Position numbers and translations under genes: made by a program. Under the pieces are notes generated by a model. That model saw only the letters and a list, made by a program, of their open reading frames with translations. It was not told the DNA's origin and did no database searches. A stretch of DNA of 8,530 nt from Deferribacteraceae bacterium (GTDB lineage Bacteria > Chrysiogenota > Deferribacteres > Deferribacterales > JAISNW01), in the NCBI GenBank assembly GCA_031276055.1, contig JAISNW010000144.1, forward strand, positions 1 through 8,530, given 5' to 3'. Position 1 is the stretch's first letter. Every line of letters begins with the position of its first letter. Below, one piece after another: positions 1 to 6,296 of this stretch.

Positions 1-2717
1 GGTTCATCAGAGAGAAGTTTGTTTATTCTTGATAAAAACTCGGTCATCTCCCTATCTTGAAGGTGCTTTAGGCTGGTCAACAGCCCTGCTCTATAGTCCT
101 CAGGGTAGCGGGCTGCATAATCTTCCGCTTGGTCCGCAAAACGGTTGCGGTTATTTATTATCAGATAAAAGAGCGCTCGATAGTAATGAACCTCTTTGTC
201 GTAATAATTGGCGTTTTCAAGGGTGTTAGAGGATGCTGCAACATTTATAAAACCTTTTGTCCAGAGAAAGTAATACATAGAGGCTTTGTATTGCAAGATG
301 TAACGGTAATCATTGTAGTTTAACTGTTGAAGATATTTTAACCCCTTATCTTTATCGCCTGAAAGGATGGCGTAGTTTACAAGCTCTGTGAGGATCATAC
401 TCTGTTTCATAAAACGCTCTAAGAGCTTTTCGTCAAATTGGCGTTTACGGTCTAAGACAATATACTTTGACGCCATGGTTGTGGAGCGGTCAATAAACGG
501 TTTTTCTGCCATCTCAGCAAGGGGCGCTGTTCTAAGCTCCAGTAGATATGCAAGCTCTGTGCTGTTAAAAGCGTTATTGCTGCGTATTATATTAAGCTCA
601 TCTATATCTGATGTTAGATAGAACCTTGCCGCCGCTGCAACAGTATTCATAAAGTTGTCGGGAGTTTTCTCCTTTTCAATCTGCTGCACTAATTCATCCA
701 TCTCTGAAAGAGCTAACATGGCAAGATATTTTGCTCTTGATACCATAGGGAGAATAATTGTTAGGTTGTCAAGGGCTTCATATTCATCTGCCGTTAACTT
801 AGCTTGATAAAAAGCCCCTTCAGCGGGGGCGGTCTTGCCTTGTCTGTCAAGGGCGCTGCCCTGCCCTATATAAGCAGGCACAAGGTAGCGGTTTAGCCTG
901 ATCGCCTCTAAAAAATCTCTCTCTGCTTGCTGATACTCGCCGGCCATTATATTTGCAAGCCCTATATTATATCGCAAGAAAGGGTTCTTATCCAGTATAA
1001 CTGCGGCTTGATATAATTTTATAAGCGCTGACTGGTAGTCATGGTTTAAGAGAGCCTCCGCCCCTTCGTTGTTAAGACGCACGGCATCGCTGTATGTGAG
1101 GGACTGCTGCAGTTGAACCAGCGCTGCAGCCTGCTCAGAGTCTTTTAATAGACGGTATCCTAATACAAGAAAGGGGTATATTTCATCAGGTTCAATAAAG
1201 AGCGGATAGAGGAGTAAACCCGCCAAATCCTCGCCGCGCCCATCAAACTTAAAGTTAAAGAAAAGATCTTCCTTTACAGGGGTGAGGGAGAAGTTAAGGA
1301 TAGGGACTCTAGCTGCTATAATATAGTCTTCCCGAAAAGAGTTTGTAAGTTCTATTATCCGCTCCGGTTTATGAAGATTCCAAGCCAGCACAAAGTGATA
1401 CCAAAAATATTCAGGCTTTGATTCGTCTATCTTTAATGCAGTCTGTTCAGCCTCCCGCATACGTTTATCCTTAAATTGGAGGAAACTCTTATATATATAA
1501 TAATCGTTTATTGCACCCTCAGGCGCTTTGGCAAGGGAGCTTTCAGCATTTTGAAACTCTCCTGTGCGTATATAATAAGCAGTGCGGGCAAGGTTGGTAA
1601 ATGGAGAGTCTTGACTGTTCTCTAAGAGTTTAGCCGCTTCAATGGTCTCTCCGTCAAAGAGGCAGATGTGCCTGATAGTCTGGTAAAGCAGGCGGTCGCT
1701 CTTGCTCCTATCATATTCCGCCCTTATAAAATCGCCTGCTGGTATAATGTTGCCCATCGCTATCTGCACATCGTAATTTGCAACTATGACAGGGATATCC
1801 TGCGGATAATCGTTTAACAGACCGTTGGCTTCGTCTATCGCCATGTCAAGATTCCAATTTCTAAGATAGCTGTTTACGAGGCGGAGGCGATAATCTTTTT
1901 TCGGATTCCATAAGATGAGGCGGCGCAAGGCGGCAGTTTCATCAGGGTATTTTTTCAGGTTGGCAAAGAGGGCGGCAAGTTTGTTATAACCCTCCTCTGT
2001 GCTGTCAAACTCCATTGCAGATTTTGCGTTGAAATATGCGGTGGCAAAGTCCTTTTTATTCCACGCAATATAGGCAAGGTTGTAATTTATATTGAAGTCT
2101 CTATTAGGCAGGAGGTTTAGAATCCTCTCCGCCTCGTCAAACTCCCCCATACTTATCATAAAATTAGCATAGTTTGAAAGGATATAAGGGGAAACATCGT
2201 CTATTTCCAATGCTTTTTGGTAATAAAAGAGAGCCGAAGCAGAGCTGCCGTTTTTTAGAGAGAGGTTCGCCATATCCACATAAACTCTCGCGCTCTTCTT
2301 TTTATTTACCAGCTTAGCTACATATTCTTCCGCCTCGGCGGTCTTTTCCTGTTCTGCTAGAGTGGCGGCAAGGTTCATAACCGCTTCGTCAAAAGTTGGA
2401 TCCTCCTGCACAGCAAGGCGGAAATTTGCTTCAGCTTGCCTTATATCTTTCATAAGGTAGTAGCTGACCCCCATATTATAATATGCGACAGAGCGGTTTT
2501 CCCTTAAACCCATCTCATAATAAGCTATAGCCTGATTAAAATCCCCTTTAAGAAACGCCCTGTTCCCCTCGCTTATCAGAGGTTCTCGGCTCGCAAGAGC
2601 AGAAGTGACAGATGTATCGTCCGTAAACGCGTCTGCAATGGTTGCCTTCTCTTTAGAGCAGGCAGATAGCGCTATAAGTGCAAAAAGTGTAAGTAAAAAT
2701 CGCCCGCAAAGTTTCAT
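1..2717 (-). CDS. Large TPR-repeat lipoprotein, C-terminus cut by window edge
   Basis: The - strand frame is open from an ATG at 2717 to the window edge: 905 complete codons with no stop. The first 20 residues form a type II signal peptide: basic start (MKLCGR), hydrophobic core, lipobox LSAC with the acylated Cys at residue 20. Ser follows the Cys, which by the E. coli sorting rule favours the outer membrane. From about residue 50 TPR helices follow; clear examples are EGNRAFLKGDFNQAIAYY (50-67), the next repeat with AYYNMGVSYYLM, and two or more repeats at about 548-650 such as YNIGLANIMAGEYQQAERDF. Degenerate helical repeats fill the middle, and residues beyond about 650 are helical but less TPR-like. 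A GAAGAG site lies 6 nt before the ATG. TPR proteins scaffold protein-protein contacts; the partner here is unknown. It is divergent from the dcw cluster and shares its upstream region, so a cell-envelope role is inferred, not shown. Confidence 0.9.
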   Translation of the reverse strand, partial: MKLCGRFLLTLFALIALSACSKEKATIADAFTDDTSVTSALASREPLISEGNRAFLKGDFNQAIAYYEMGLRENRSVAYYNMGVSYYLMKDIRQAEANFRLAVQEDPTFDEAVMNLAATLAEQEKTAEAEEYVAKLVNKKKSARVYVDMANLSLKNGSSASALFYYQKALEIDDVSPYILSNYANFMISMGEFDEAERILNLLPNRDFNINYNLAYIAWNKKDFATAYFNAKSAMEFDSTEEGYNKLAALFANLKKYPDETAALRRLILWNPKKDYRLRLVNSYLRNWNLDMAIDEANGLLNDYPQDIPVIVANYDVQIAMGNIIPAGDFIRAEYDRSKSDRLLYQTIRHICLFDGETIEAAKLLENSQDSPFTNLARTAYYIRTGEFQNAESSLAKAPEGAINDYYIYKSFLQFKDKRMREAEQTALKIDESKPEYFWYHFVLAWNLHKPERIIELTNSFREDYIIAARVPILNFSLTPVKEDLFFNFKFDGRGEDLAGLLLYPLFIEPDEIYPFLVLGYRLLKDSEQAAALVQLQQSLTYSDAVRLNNEGAEALLNHDYQSALIKLYQAAVILDKNPFLRYNIGLANIMAGEYQQAERDFLEAIRLNRYLVPAYIGQGSALDRQGKTAPAEGAFYQAKLTADEYEALDNLTIILPMVSRAKYLAMLALSEMDELVQQIEKEKTPDNFMNTVAAAARFYLTSDIDELNIIRSNNAFNSTELAYLLELRTAPLAEMAEKPFIDRSTTMASKYIVLDRKRQFDEKLLERFMKQSMILTELVNYAILSGDKDKGLKYLQQLNYNDYRYILQYKASMYYFLWTKGFINVAASSNTLENANYYDKEVHYYRALFYLIINNRNRFADQAEDYAARYPEDYRAGLLTSLKHLQDREMTEFLSRINKLLSDE

Positions 2718-2785
2718 CAACAACTCTTCATTCAACTGCAGCCTCAAAGTATCCCTTGAGTTATATATCGGCATAATAAGGGGAA

Positions 2786-2814
2786 ATTATAAGGTAAATC
2801 ATACAGAGCTGCAA
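2786..2814 (-). promoter_or_regulatory. Candidate sigma70-type promoter for the TPR lipoprotein gene
   Basis: Read on the - strand there is a perfect -10 box TATAAT (+ coordinates 2786-2791). It is preceded at a 17 bp spacer by TTGCAG (2809-2814), which keeps only the TTG half of a -35 box. Transcription would begin near 2779, giving a leader of about 60 nt before the ATG at 2717. The -10 match and spacing are good and the -35 is weak, so this is a prediction from consensus only. Confidence 0.45.
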
Positions 2815-2906
2815 TTAATATCTAGCAAAAGTTCATGCGCAGTCTCCAACTTTTACTCTAAAAAATATTTCTTTTTCCCCTTGACGAAGATTATAAATGG
2901 GGGTAA

Positions 2907-2953
2907 TGTCATATATATGCCATGATTTGTCATAATTTGTTATAAAATGGTAT
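2907..2953 (+). repeat. Five helically phased TGNYAT repeats, candidate MraZ operator
   Basis: Five hexamers fit TGNYAT: TGTCAT (2907), TGCCAT (2918), TGTCAT (2928), TGTTAT (2938) and TGGTAT (2948), with spacings of 11, 10, 10 and 10 bp. The 10-mers at 2926-2935 (TTTGTCATAA) and 2936-2945 (TTTGTTATAA) differ at one base. Known MraZ operators are short direct repeats at regular spacing before mraZ (TGGGN separated by 5 bp in E. coli, so also a 10 bp period). Position, period and promoter overlap fit an autoregulatory MraZ operator with a different core sequence. The repeats are directly visible; their binding by MraZ is inference. Low complexity of this A/T-rich stretch is the main caution. 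Confidence 0.5.
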
Positions 2954-2956
2954 AAA
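2927..2956 (+). promoter_or_regulatory. Candidate sigma70-type promoter for mraZ and the dcw cluster
   Basis: TTGTCA (2927-2932; 5 of 6 to the -35 consensus) is followed after 18 bp by TATAAA (2951-2956; 5 of 6 to the -10 consensus). Transcription would start near 2963, about 20 nt before the mraZ start codon and upstream of its GAGG ribosome site. Both boxes lie within the phased TGNYAT array, so a protein bound to those repeats would occlude the promoter. No internal promoter is needed for the downstream genes, which are closely packed or overlapping. Confidence 0.5.
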
Positions 2957-2972
2957 AATATATCGTGAATTT

Positions 2973-2976
2973 GAGG
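2973..2976 (+). promoter_or_regulatory. Shine-Dalgarno GAGG fixing the TTG start of mraZ
   Basis: GAGG lies 7 nt before a TTG at 2984. The nearest upstream alternatives, GTG at 2965 and TTG at 2971, are out of frame. The family-typical N-terminus (M-x-x-G-x-F) begins exactly at this TTG, so it is the best supported start. Confidence 0.65.
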
Positions 2977-2983
2977 CGGGGTT

Positions 2984-3412
2984 TTGGTTTTCAGCGGAAA
3001 GTTTGTTCATACCATAAACACTAATGGGAGGGTAAGCATCCCTTCTAACTTTAGGGACAACCTGAAGTCTGCCCGCGAGGGCGGCAAGATTATGCTGCGT
3101 AAGGTAAAAAACTTTGTCCAAGCCTACCCCCTTGAGCAGTGGGATCTCTTTTTTAACAGCCTCCCCTTAAAGACTGCCGATGACCGTATAGCAAGGCGGA
3201 TAATAAGCGCCTCGTCCAAAGATGTGGAGATCGATAGCAACGGTAGAATTCTTCTGCCGCCGGAGTTTAGGGAGTGTTTTACCTCCGAATGTGTATTTTT
3301 GGGATTGGGCAATATCTTTGAGATATGGAACTCCGCCGAATGGCAGAGTATGAACGAAACAGCGCTAGACAGGGGAAAACTCTCACCGGAATATGACGAA
3401 ATTGATCTATAA
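2984..3412 (+). CDS. mraZ: MraZ, DNA-binding transcriptional regulator of the dcw cluster
   Basis: This 142-residue protein has the usual length of MraZ (about 140-150). It contains two AbrB/SpoVT-like half domains, each with the family signature: HTINTNGRVSIPSNFR at 9-24 and VEIDSNGRILLPPEFR at 81-96. The first copy has NTNGR where many homologues have DxKGR, a conservative change. In characterised bacteria MraZ forms ring-like oligomers, binds direct repeats upstream of its own gene and controls dcw transcription. Here it is the first gene of the cluster, 9 bp before rsmH, and a phased repeat array sits at its promoter. Translation begins at TTG, supported by an upstream GAGG and by the N-terminal MVFSGKF. 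A weak start codon would keep the regulator's level low, which is inference. Confidence 0.95.
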   Translation: MVFSGKFVHTINTNGRVSIPSNFRDNLKSAREGGKIMLRKVKNFVQAYPLEQWDLFFNSLPLKTADDRIARRIISASSKDVEIDSNGRILLPPEFRECFTSECVFLGLGNIFEIWNSAEWQSMNETALDRGKLSPEYDEIDL

Positions 3413-3421
3413 GGGGTCTTT

Positions 3422-4342
3422 ATGCATATTCCAGCGCTTAAAAGAGAATTGCTTGAACTCCTAGAGATAAAAGGCGATGGCGTATACCTTGACTGCACAG
3501 GTGGAGCAGGCGGACATGCTGAAGGGGTTCTTTCAAAGCTGAGCACAGGGCGTTTAATTATAGTTGATAGAGACCCTGCAGCCATAAAGAATCTAAATGA
3601 AAGATTTAAGAATTGCCCCAATGTGCAGATAATAAAGGGGAATTTTAAGGAGATAACTTCAATCCTAAAAGGGATTGGAATAGATAAGGTTACAGGGCTT
3701 TATGCTGATTTTGGGGTCTCTTCCGAACAGCTTTCCACCCCAGAGAGAGGTTTTTCGTTCAAACACGGCGGCAGGATAGATATGAGGATGGATCAAGAGT
3801 GCGCTGAAAGCGCTGCAGAGGTTGTAAACAGGTATAGTGAAGCCTTGCTGGCGGAGATAATCTTTAAGTACGGCGAAGAGAAGTTTTTTAAGCGGATCGC
3901 CTCCCGCATCGTTGCCCGCCGCAATCTGCACCCTTTTGAAAACACCCTTGATCTAGCAGCTGTTGTTAAAAATGCAGTGCCTAAAAAGTTTCACAAAAAG
4001 GATCAGCACCCTGCCACCAAAACTTTTCAAGCTCTGCGAATCCATGTAAATGAAGAGCTCGATGCGGTGCAGTCTCTTCTTAGGGAGTTGGAAGGGTGCG
4101 TGCAGACAGGGGGGAGGGTCGCTTTCATCTCCTTTCACTCCTTAGAAGATAGACTTGTGAAAGAGTATTTGCAAAAGTATAAAAACCCTTGCACATGCCC
4201 ACCTGACTTTCCTATATGTGTTTGCGGCAGGCAGCCTGCATTTAGAATTTTAACGAAAAAACCTATCACTCCAACCGACAAAGAGGTTAAAGCAAATCCA
4301 CTTTCAAGAAGCGCTAAATTACGCGTTGCAGAACGTATTTAA
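3422..4342 (+). CDS. rsmH: RsmH, 16S rRNA (cytosine1402-N4)-methyltransferase
   Basis: This 306-residue protein matches RsmH (formerly MraW), which uses S-adenosylmethionine to methylate N4 of C1402 in 16S rRNA at the ribosomal P site. Visible motifs: the start HIPAL; SAM-binding loop DCTGGAGGH at 24-32; VDRDP at 48-52; YADFGVSS at 94-101; FSFKHGGRIDMRMD at 111-124; FQALRIHVNEEL at 192-203; ISFHSLEDRLVK at 236-247; and the C-terminal NPLSRSAKLR. Two CxC pairs (Cys257/259 and Cys266/268) flank a PPDFP segment, as in many RsmH proteins. Length is normal and no motif is missing. AAGGGG, overlapping the mraZ stop codon, lies 5 nt before the ATG, so the two genes are probably translated from one message. 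The gene is in its standard dcw position after mraZ. Confidence 0.97.
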   Translation: MHIPALKRELLELLEIKGDGVYLDCTGGAGGHAEGVLSKLSTGRLIIVDRDPAAIKNLNERFKNCPNVQIIKGNFKEITSILKGIGIDKVTGLYADFGVSSEQLSTPERGFSFKHGGRIDMRMDQECAESAAEVVNRYSEALLAEIIFKYGEEKFFKRIASRIVARRNLHPFENTLDLAAVVKNAVPKKFHKKDQHPATKTFQALRIHVNEELDAVQSLLRELEGCVQTGGRVAFISFHSLEDRLVKEYLQKYKNPCTCPPDFPICVCGRQPAFRILTKKPITPTDKEVKANPLSRSAKLRVAERI

Positions 4343-4354
4343 GGAAAGGCGGCT

Positions 4355-4645
4355 ATGGAAAAAAAGAGACAAGACAGCAGCAGTTGGTTAAGGGGGGCTA
4401 CCCTCCTATTCTTCCTCCTATTATGCGCCGAAGTGTTCGCACTAGGAATAGTGCGCGGCAAATGTATAAGCAAGGGGTATGAACTGTCTACATTGGCAAA
4501 GAGCATTGAGGTAAAAAAGCTCGCCATTGAGAGTGCAGAGAGTGAGAGGCTTAACTATATCAGCAAAGACAAACTCTTCAACATCGCCTCACAAAAAGGG
4601 TTTGTCTTAAAGCAGGAGGGGAAAACATTTAATGTTGAGCGATAA
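4355..4645 (+). CDS. ftsL: FtsL-like septal divisome membrane protein
   Basis: This 96-residue bitopic protein has a short charged cytoplasmic tail (MEKKRQDSSSW), one membrane helix at about 14-33, then a periplasmic segment. Residues 41-67 have leucine/isoleucine spacing typical of a coiled coil. After it comes SKDKLFNIASQKGFVL, like the conserved end of FtsL (a short helix around IA followed by a Gly-hydrophobic turn). FtsL pairs with FtsB and, with FtsQ, activates FtsW-FtsI septal synthesis. Sequence conservation in FtsL is low; the call rests on size, topology and the location between rsmH and ftsI, which is diagnostic. AAGGA lies 9 nt before the ATG. The 3' end overlaps ftsI by 14 nt. 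Confidence 0.85.
   Translation: MEKKRQDSSSWLRGATLLFFLLLCAEVFALGIVRGKCISKGYELSTLAKSIEVKKLAIESAESERLNYISKDKLFNIASQKGFVLKQEGKTFNVER
4614..4621 (+). promoter_or_regulatory. Strong Shine-Dalgarno for ftsI inside ftsL
   Basis: AGGAGGGG is the best ribosome binding sequence in the window and lies within the last codons of ftsL, 10 nt before the ftsI ATG at 4632. This supports efficient independent initiation on ftsI in addition to coupling through the 14 nt overlap. Confidence 0.6.
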
Positions 4646-6296
4646 ACTTCTCCTAAAAATCTTTGGTGCGGCAAGCATCGCCTTTATAGCGGCAACTCTC
4701 GTCAGATTATTCTATCTGCAAGTGCTGCACTATGATTTTTACGATAAGTTGGTCTCCGTTCAATCTACAGCAAGAATCTCTTTTTCTAAAGACCGCGGTT
4801 TAATTTTAGACAGGAGCGGAAAAAACCTTGCAATAAATCAGAAGATGGCTTCGCTTTATCTATTTGGAAAGAATATAGAAGATGCTGATGATATTATCGC
4901 CTCTCTTAAAAAAAGCGGGATAGAGCTTGCCCCACTCACAGAAAAACGTATTAGGGATAAAACAAATTTTATCTGGATTGAGCGCAAACTCCCTATAGCA
5001 AAGGCGGAAAAGATAAAAGAGAGTGTAGGCGGCGGCTTGAACTATGTTTTAGAGGATGCCAGACTCTACCCTGAAAATAGCATGTTGGCAGGGGTTATAG
5101 GAACTACAGGCACAGACAACCAAGGTTTAAGCGGAATTGAATATTTTAAGGAGAAGATATTGCGCGCTAAACTCATCCCCGCGAATATAATAAGAGATTC
5201 CAGAGATAAGTTGATAATATTTGATGACGCCCCGCTGAGGACAGAACCTGACAGTGCAATTTTTTTAACTGTTGATACACAGCTGCAGGCTGTCATCGAC
5301 ATCCTTTTAGCTCAAGATATGGCGGAATATAAAGCAAAACGCGCCATTGCACTGGCAATGAATATAAAAACAGGGGAGATTTTGGCATATTCCGGCATAT
5401 CAGCAGATAAGAGTGAGGCGGATAAAAATTTGATGTCAACATTCCTCTTTGAGCCGGGCTCAATATTTAAGGGGATAACTTTCGGCTACCTCATAGAGAA
5501 AGGGTTGTATCGCGCAGGAGAGAAGGTAAACACCTCCGCAGCGGTTGATCTATATGGGCATAAGATAAAAGATGTGTATATTTACAACAGCCTCACACAG
5601 CAAGATATATTTGCAAAATCAAGCAATATAGGAACGGTTCAACTTACCCGTAATGTGGGCAGTGAAGCGTTTTATAAATTTATGGTTCACTGTGGTTTTG
5701 GAGTGAAAACAGGGATCGATGGGGTTTCAGAGGAGGGAGGAATCCTCCGAGAGCCAAAGAATTGGTCGGGGCTCTCTCTTGCTTCCCTCTCCATTGGACA
5801 GGAGATAATGGTGACCCCTCTTCAGATAGTGCGTTATTATGCGGCGATAGGCAACAACGGAATAGCGGTGAAACCGCGCATAATAGGCAAATATATAGAA
5901 AATGGCAGTGAATATCCCTCTAAAACCGAGTCCGTTCAGATAATGAGCCCGCAAACCGCTAAAACTCTCTTAAACCTCCTTGCAACTGTGGTGGATAAGG
6001 GAACAGGGAAACGTGCTAAGAGCGCTATTGTGAATATCGGCGGAAAGACAGGAACAGGGCAGGTTGCAGACCCAGCTACAAAAAGCTATTCAAAAACTGA
6101 TTATATAGCAAGTTTTGCGGGGGTTTTCCCCGCAAATGATCCTAAGGTTGCTATGATAGTGCTCTTTGACAGCCCTCGTTCTTCTATTTACGGCGGAGAG
6201 ACGGGCGCTGTTTCCTTCCGAAAGATAGCAGAGCAGATCGCTTTCTTCTACAATCTCGGAAGCGAGAAAACGAGGGTTTACTATGCACATCGATAA
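4632..6296 (+). CDS. ftsI: FtsI/PBP3-type class B penicillin-binding protein, septal transpeptidase
   Basis: This 554-residue protein cross-links peptidoglycan at the division septum, anchored in the inner membrane with its catalytic part outside. It has a short N-terminus and a membrane helix at about 8-28. The pedestal domain carries DRGLILDRSGKNLA (54-67) and the Gx2Gx4Gx4Gx2GIE-type segment at 154-170. The transpeptidase domain is intact: SIFK at 277-280 with nucleophile Ser277, SSN at 330-332 and KTGT at 472-475. The SxxK box reads EPGSIFK where many relatives have EPGSTFK. There are no PASTA domains, unlike Gram-positive orthologues or the sporulation paralogue SpoVD. The ATG overlaps the end of ftsL and the stop overlaps murE, each by 14 nt. 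AGGAGGGG at 4614-4621, inside ftsL, is the ribosome site, 10 nt from the ATG, slightly long. Its cluster position favours FtsI over the elongation enzyme PBP2. Confidence 0.95.
   Translation: MLSDKLLLKIFGAASIAFIAATLVRLFYLQVLHYDFYDKLVSVQSTARISFSKDRGLILDRSGKNLAINQKMASLYLFGKNIEDADDIIASLKKSGIELAPLTEKRIRDKTNFIWIERKLPIAKAEKIKESVGGGLNYVLEDARLYPENSMLAGVIGTTGTDNQGLSGIEYFKEKILRAKLIPANIIRDSRDKLIIFDDAPLRTEPDSAIFLTVDTQLQAVIDILLAQDMAEYKAKRAIALAMNIKTGEILAYSGISADKSEADKNLMSTFLFEPGSIFKGITFGYLIEKGLYRAGEKVNTSAAVDLYGHKIKDVYIYNSLTQQDIFAKSSNIGTVQLTRNVGSEAFYKFMVHCGFGVKTGIDGVSEEGGILREPKNWSGLSLASLSIGQEIMVTPLQIVRYYAAIGNNGIAVKPRIIGKYIENGSEYPSKTESVQIMSPQTAKTLLNLLATVVDKGTGKRAKSAIVNIGGKTGTGQVADPATKSYSKTDYIASFAGVFPANDPKVAMIVLFDSPRSSIYGGETGAVSFRKIAEQIAFFYNLGSEKTRVYYAHR

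Larger units (their letters stand above)
2718..2983. promoter_or_regulatory. Divergent intergenic region between lipoprotein gene and mraZ
   Basis: These 266 bp separate two divergent genes and contain no convincing coding sequence; short frames here are extensions of antisense shadows. The region is AT-rich. It holds one candidate promoter for each direction and a phased repeat array near mraZ, listed separately. No terminator hairpin or structured leader is evident. The stretch about 2820-2880, between the two promoters, ends in an A/T-rich segment but shows no recognisable site. Confidence 0.8.

Noticed and set aside
29..621. Three short + strand frames (64-77 codons) at the left end
   Set aside because: All are antisense to the uninterrupted TPR lipoprotein frame and overlap one another or lack ribosome sites.
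2896..2904. TGGGGG at 2898 as an E. coli-type MraZ box (TGGGN)
   Set aside because: Only a single copy is present, without the regularly spaced partners that define the E. coli operator; the TGNYAT array is the better candidate.
2881..2909. TTGACG with TAATGT at 17 bp as the mraZ promoter
   Set aside because: The -35 is good but the -10 matches at only three of six positions; TTGTCA-N18-TATAAA further down is better and closer to the gene. It could still be a second, weaker promoter.
2605..2925. 106-codon + strand frame covering the 5' end of the lipoprotein gene and the intergenic region
   Set aside because: Its first third is antisense to the signal peptide region and the rest lies in A/T-rich intergenic DNA; there is no ribosome site and no recognisable domain.
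3124..3621. 165-codon open frame on the - strand across mraZ and rsmH
   Set aside because: It is antisense to two clearly coding genes, crosses their junction, has a low-complexity Ser/Pro/Leu-rich translation and no family features.
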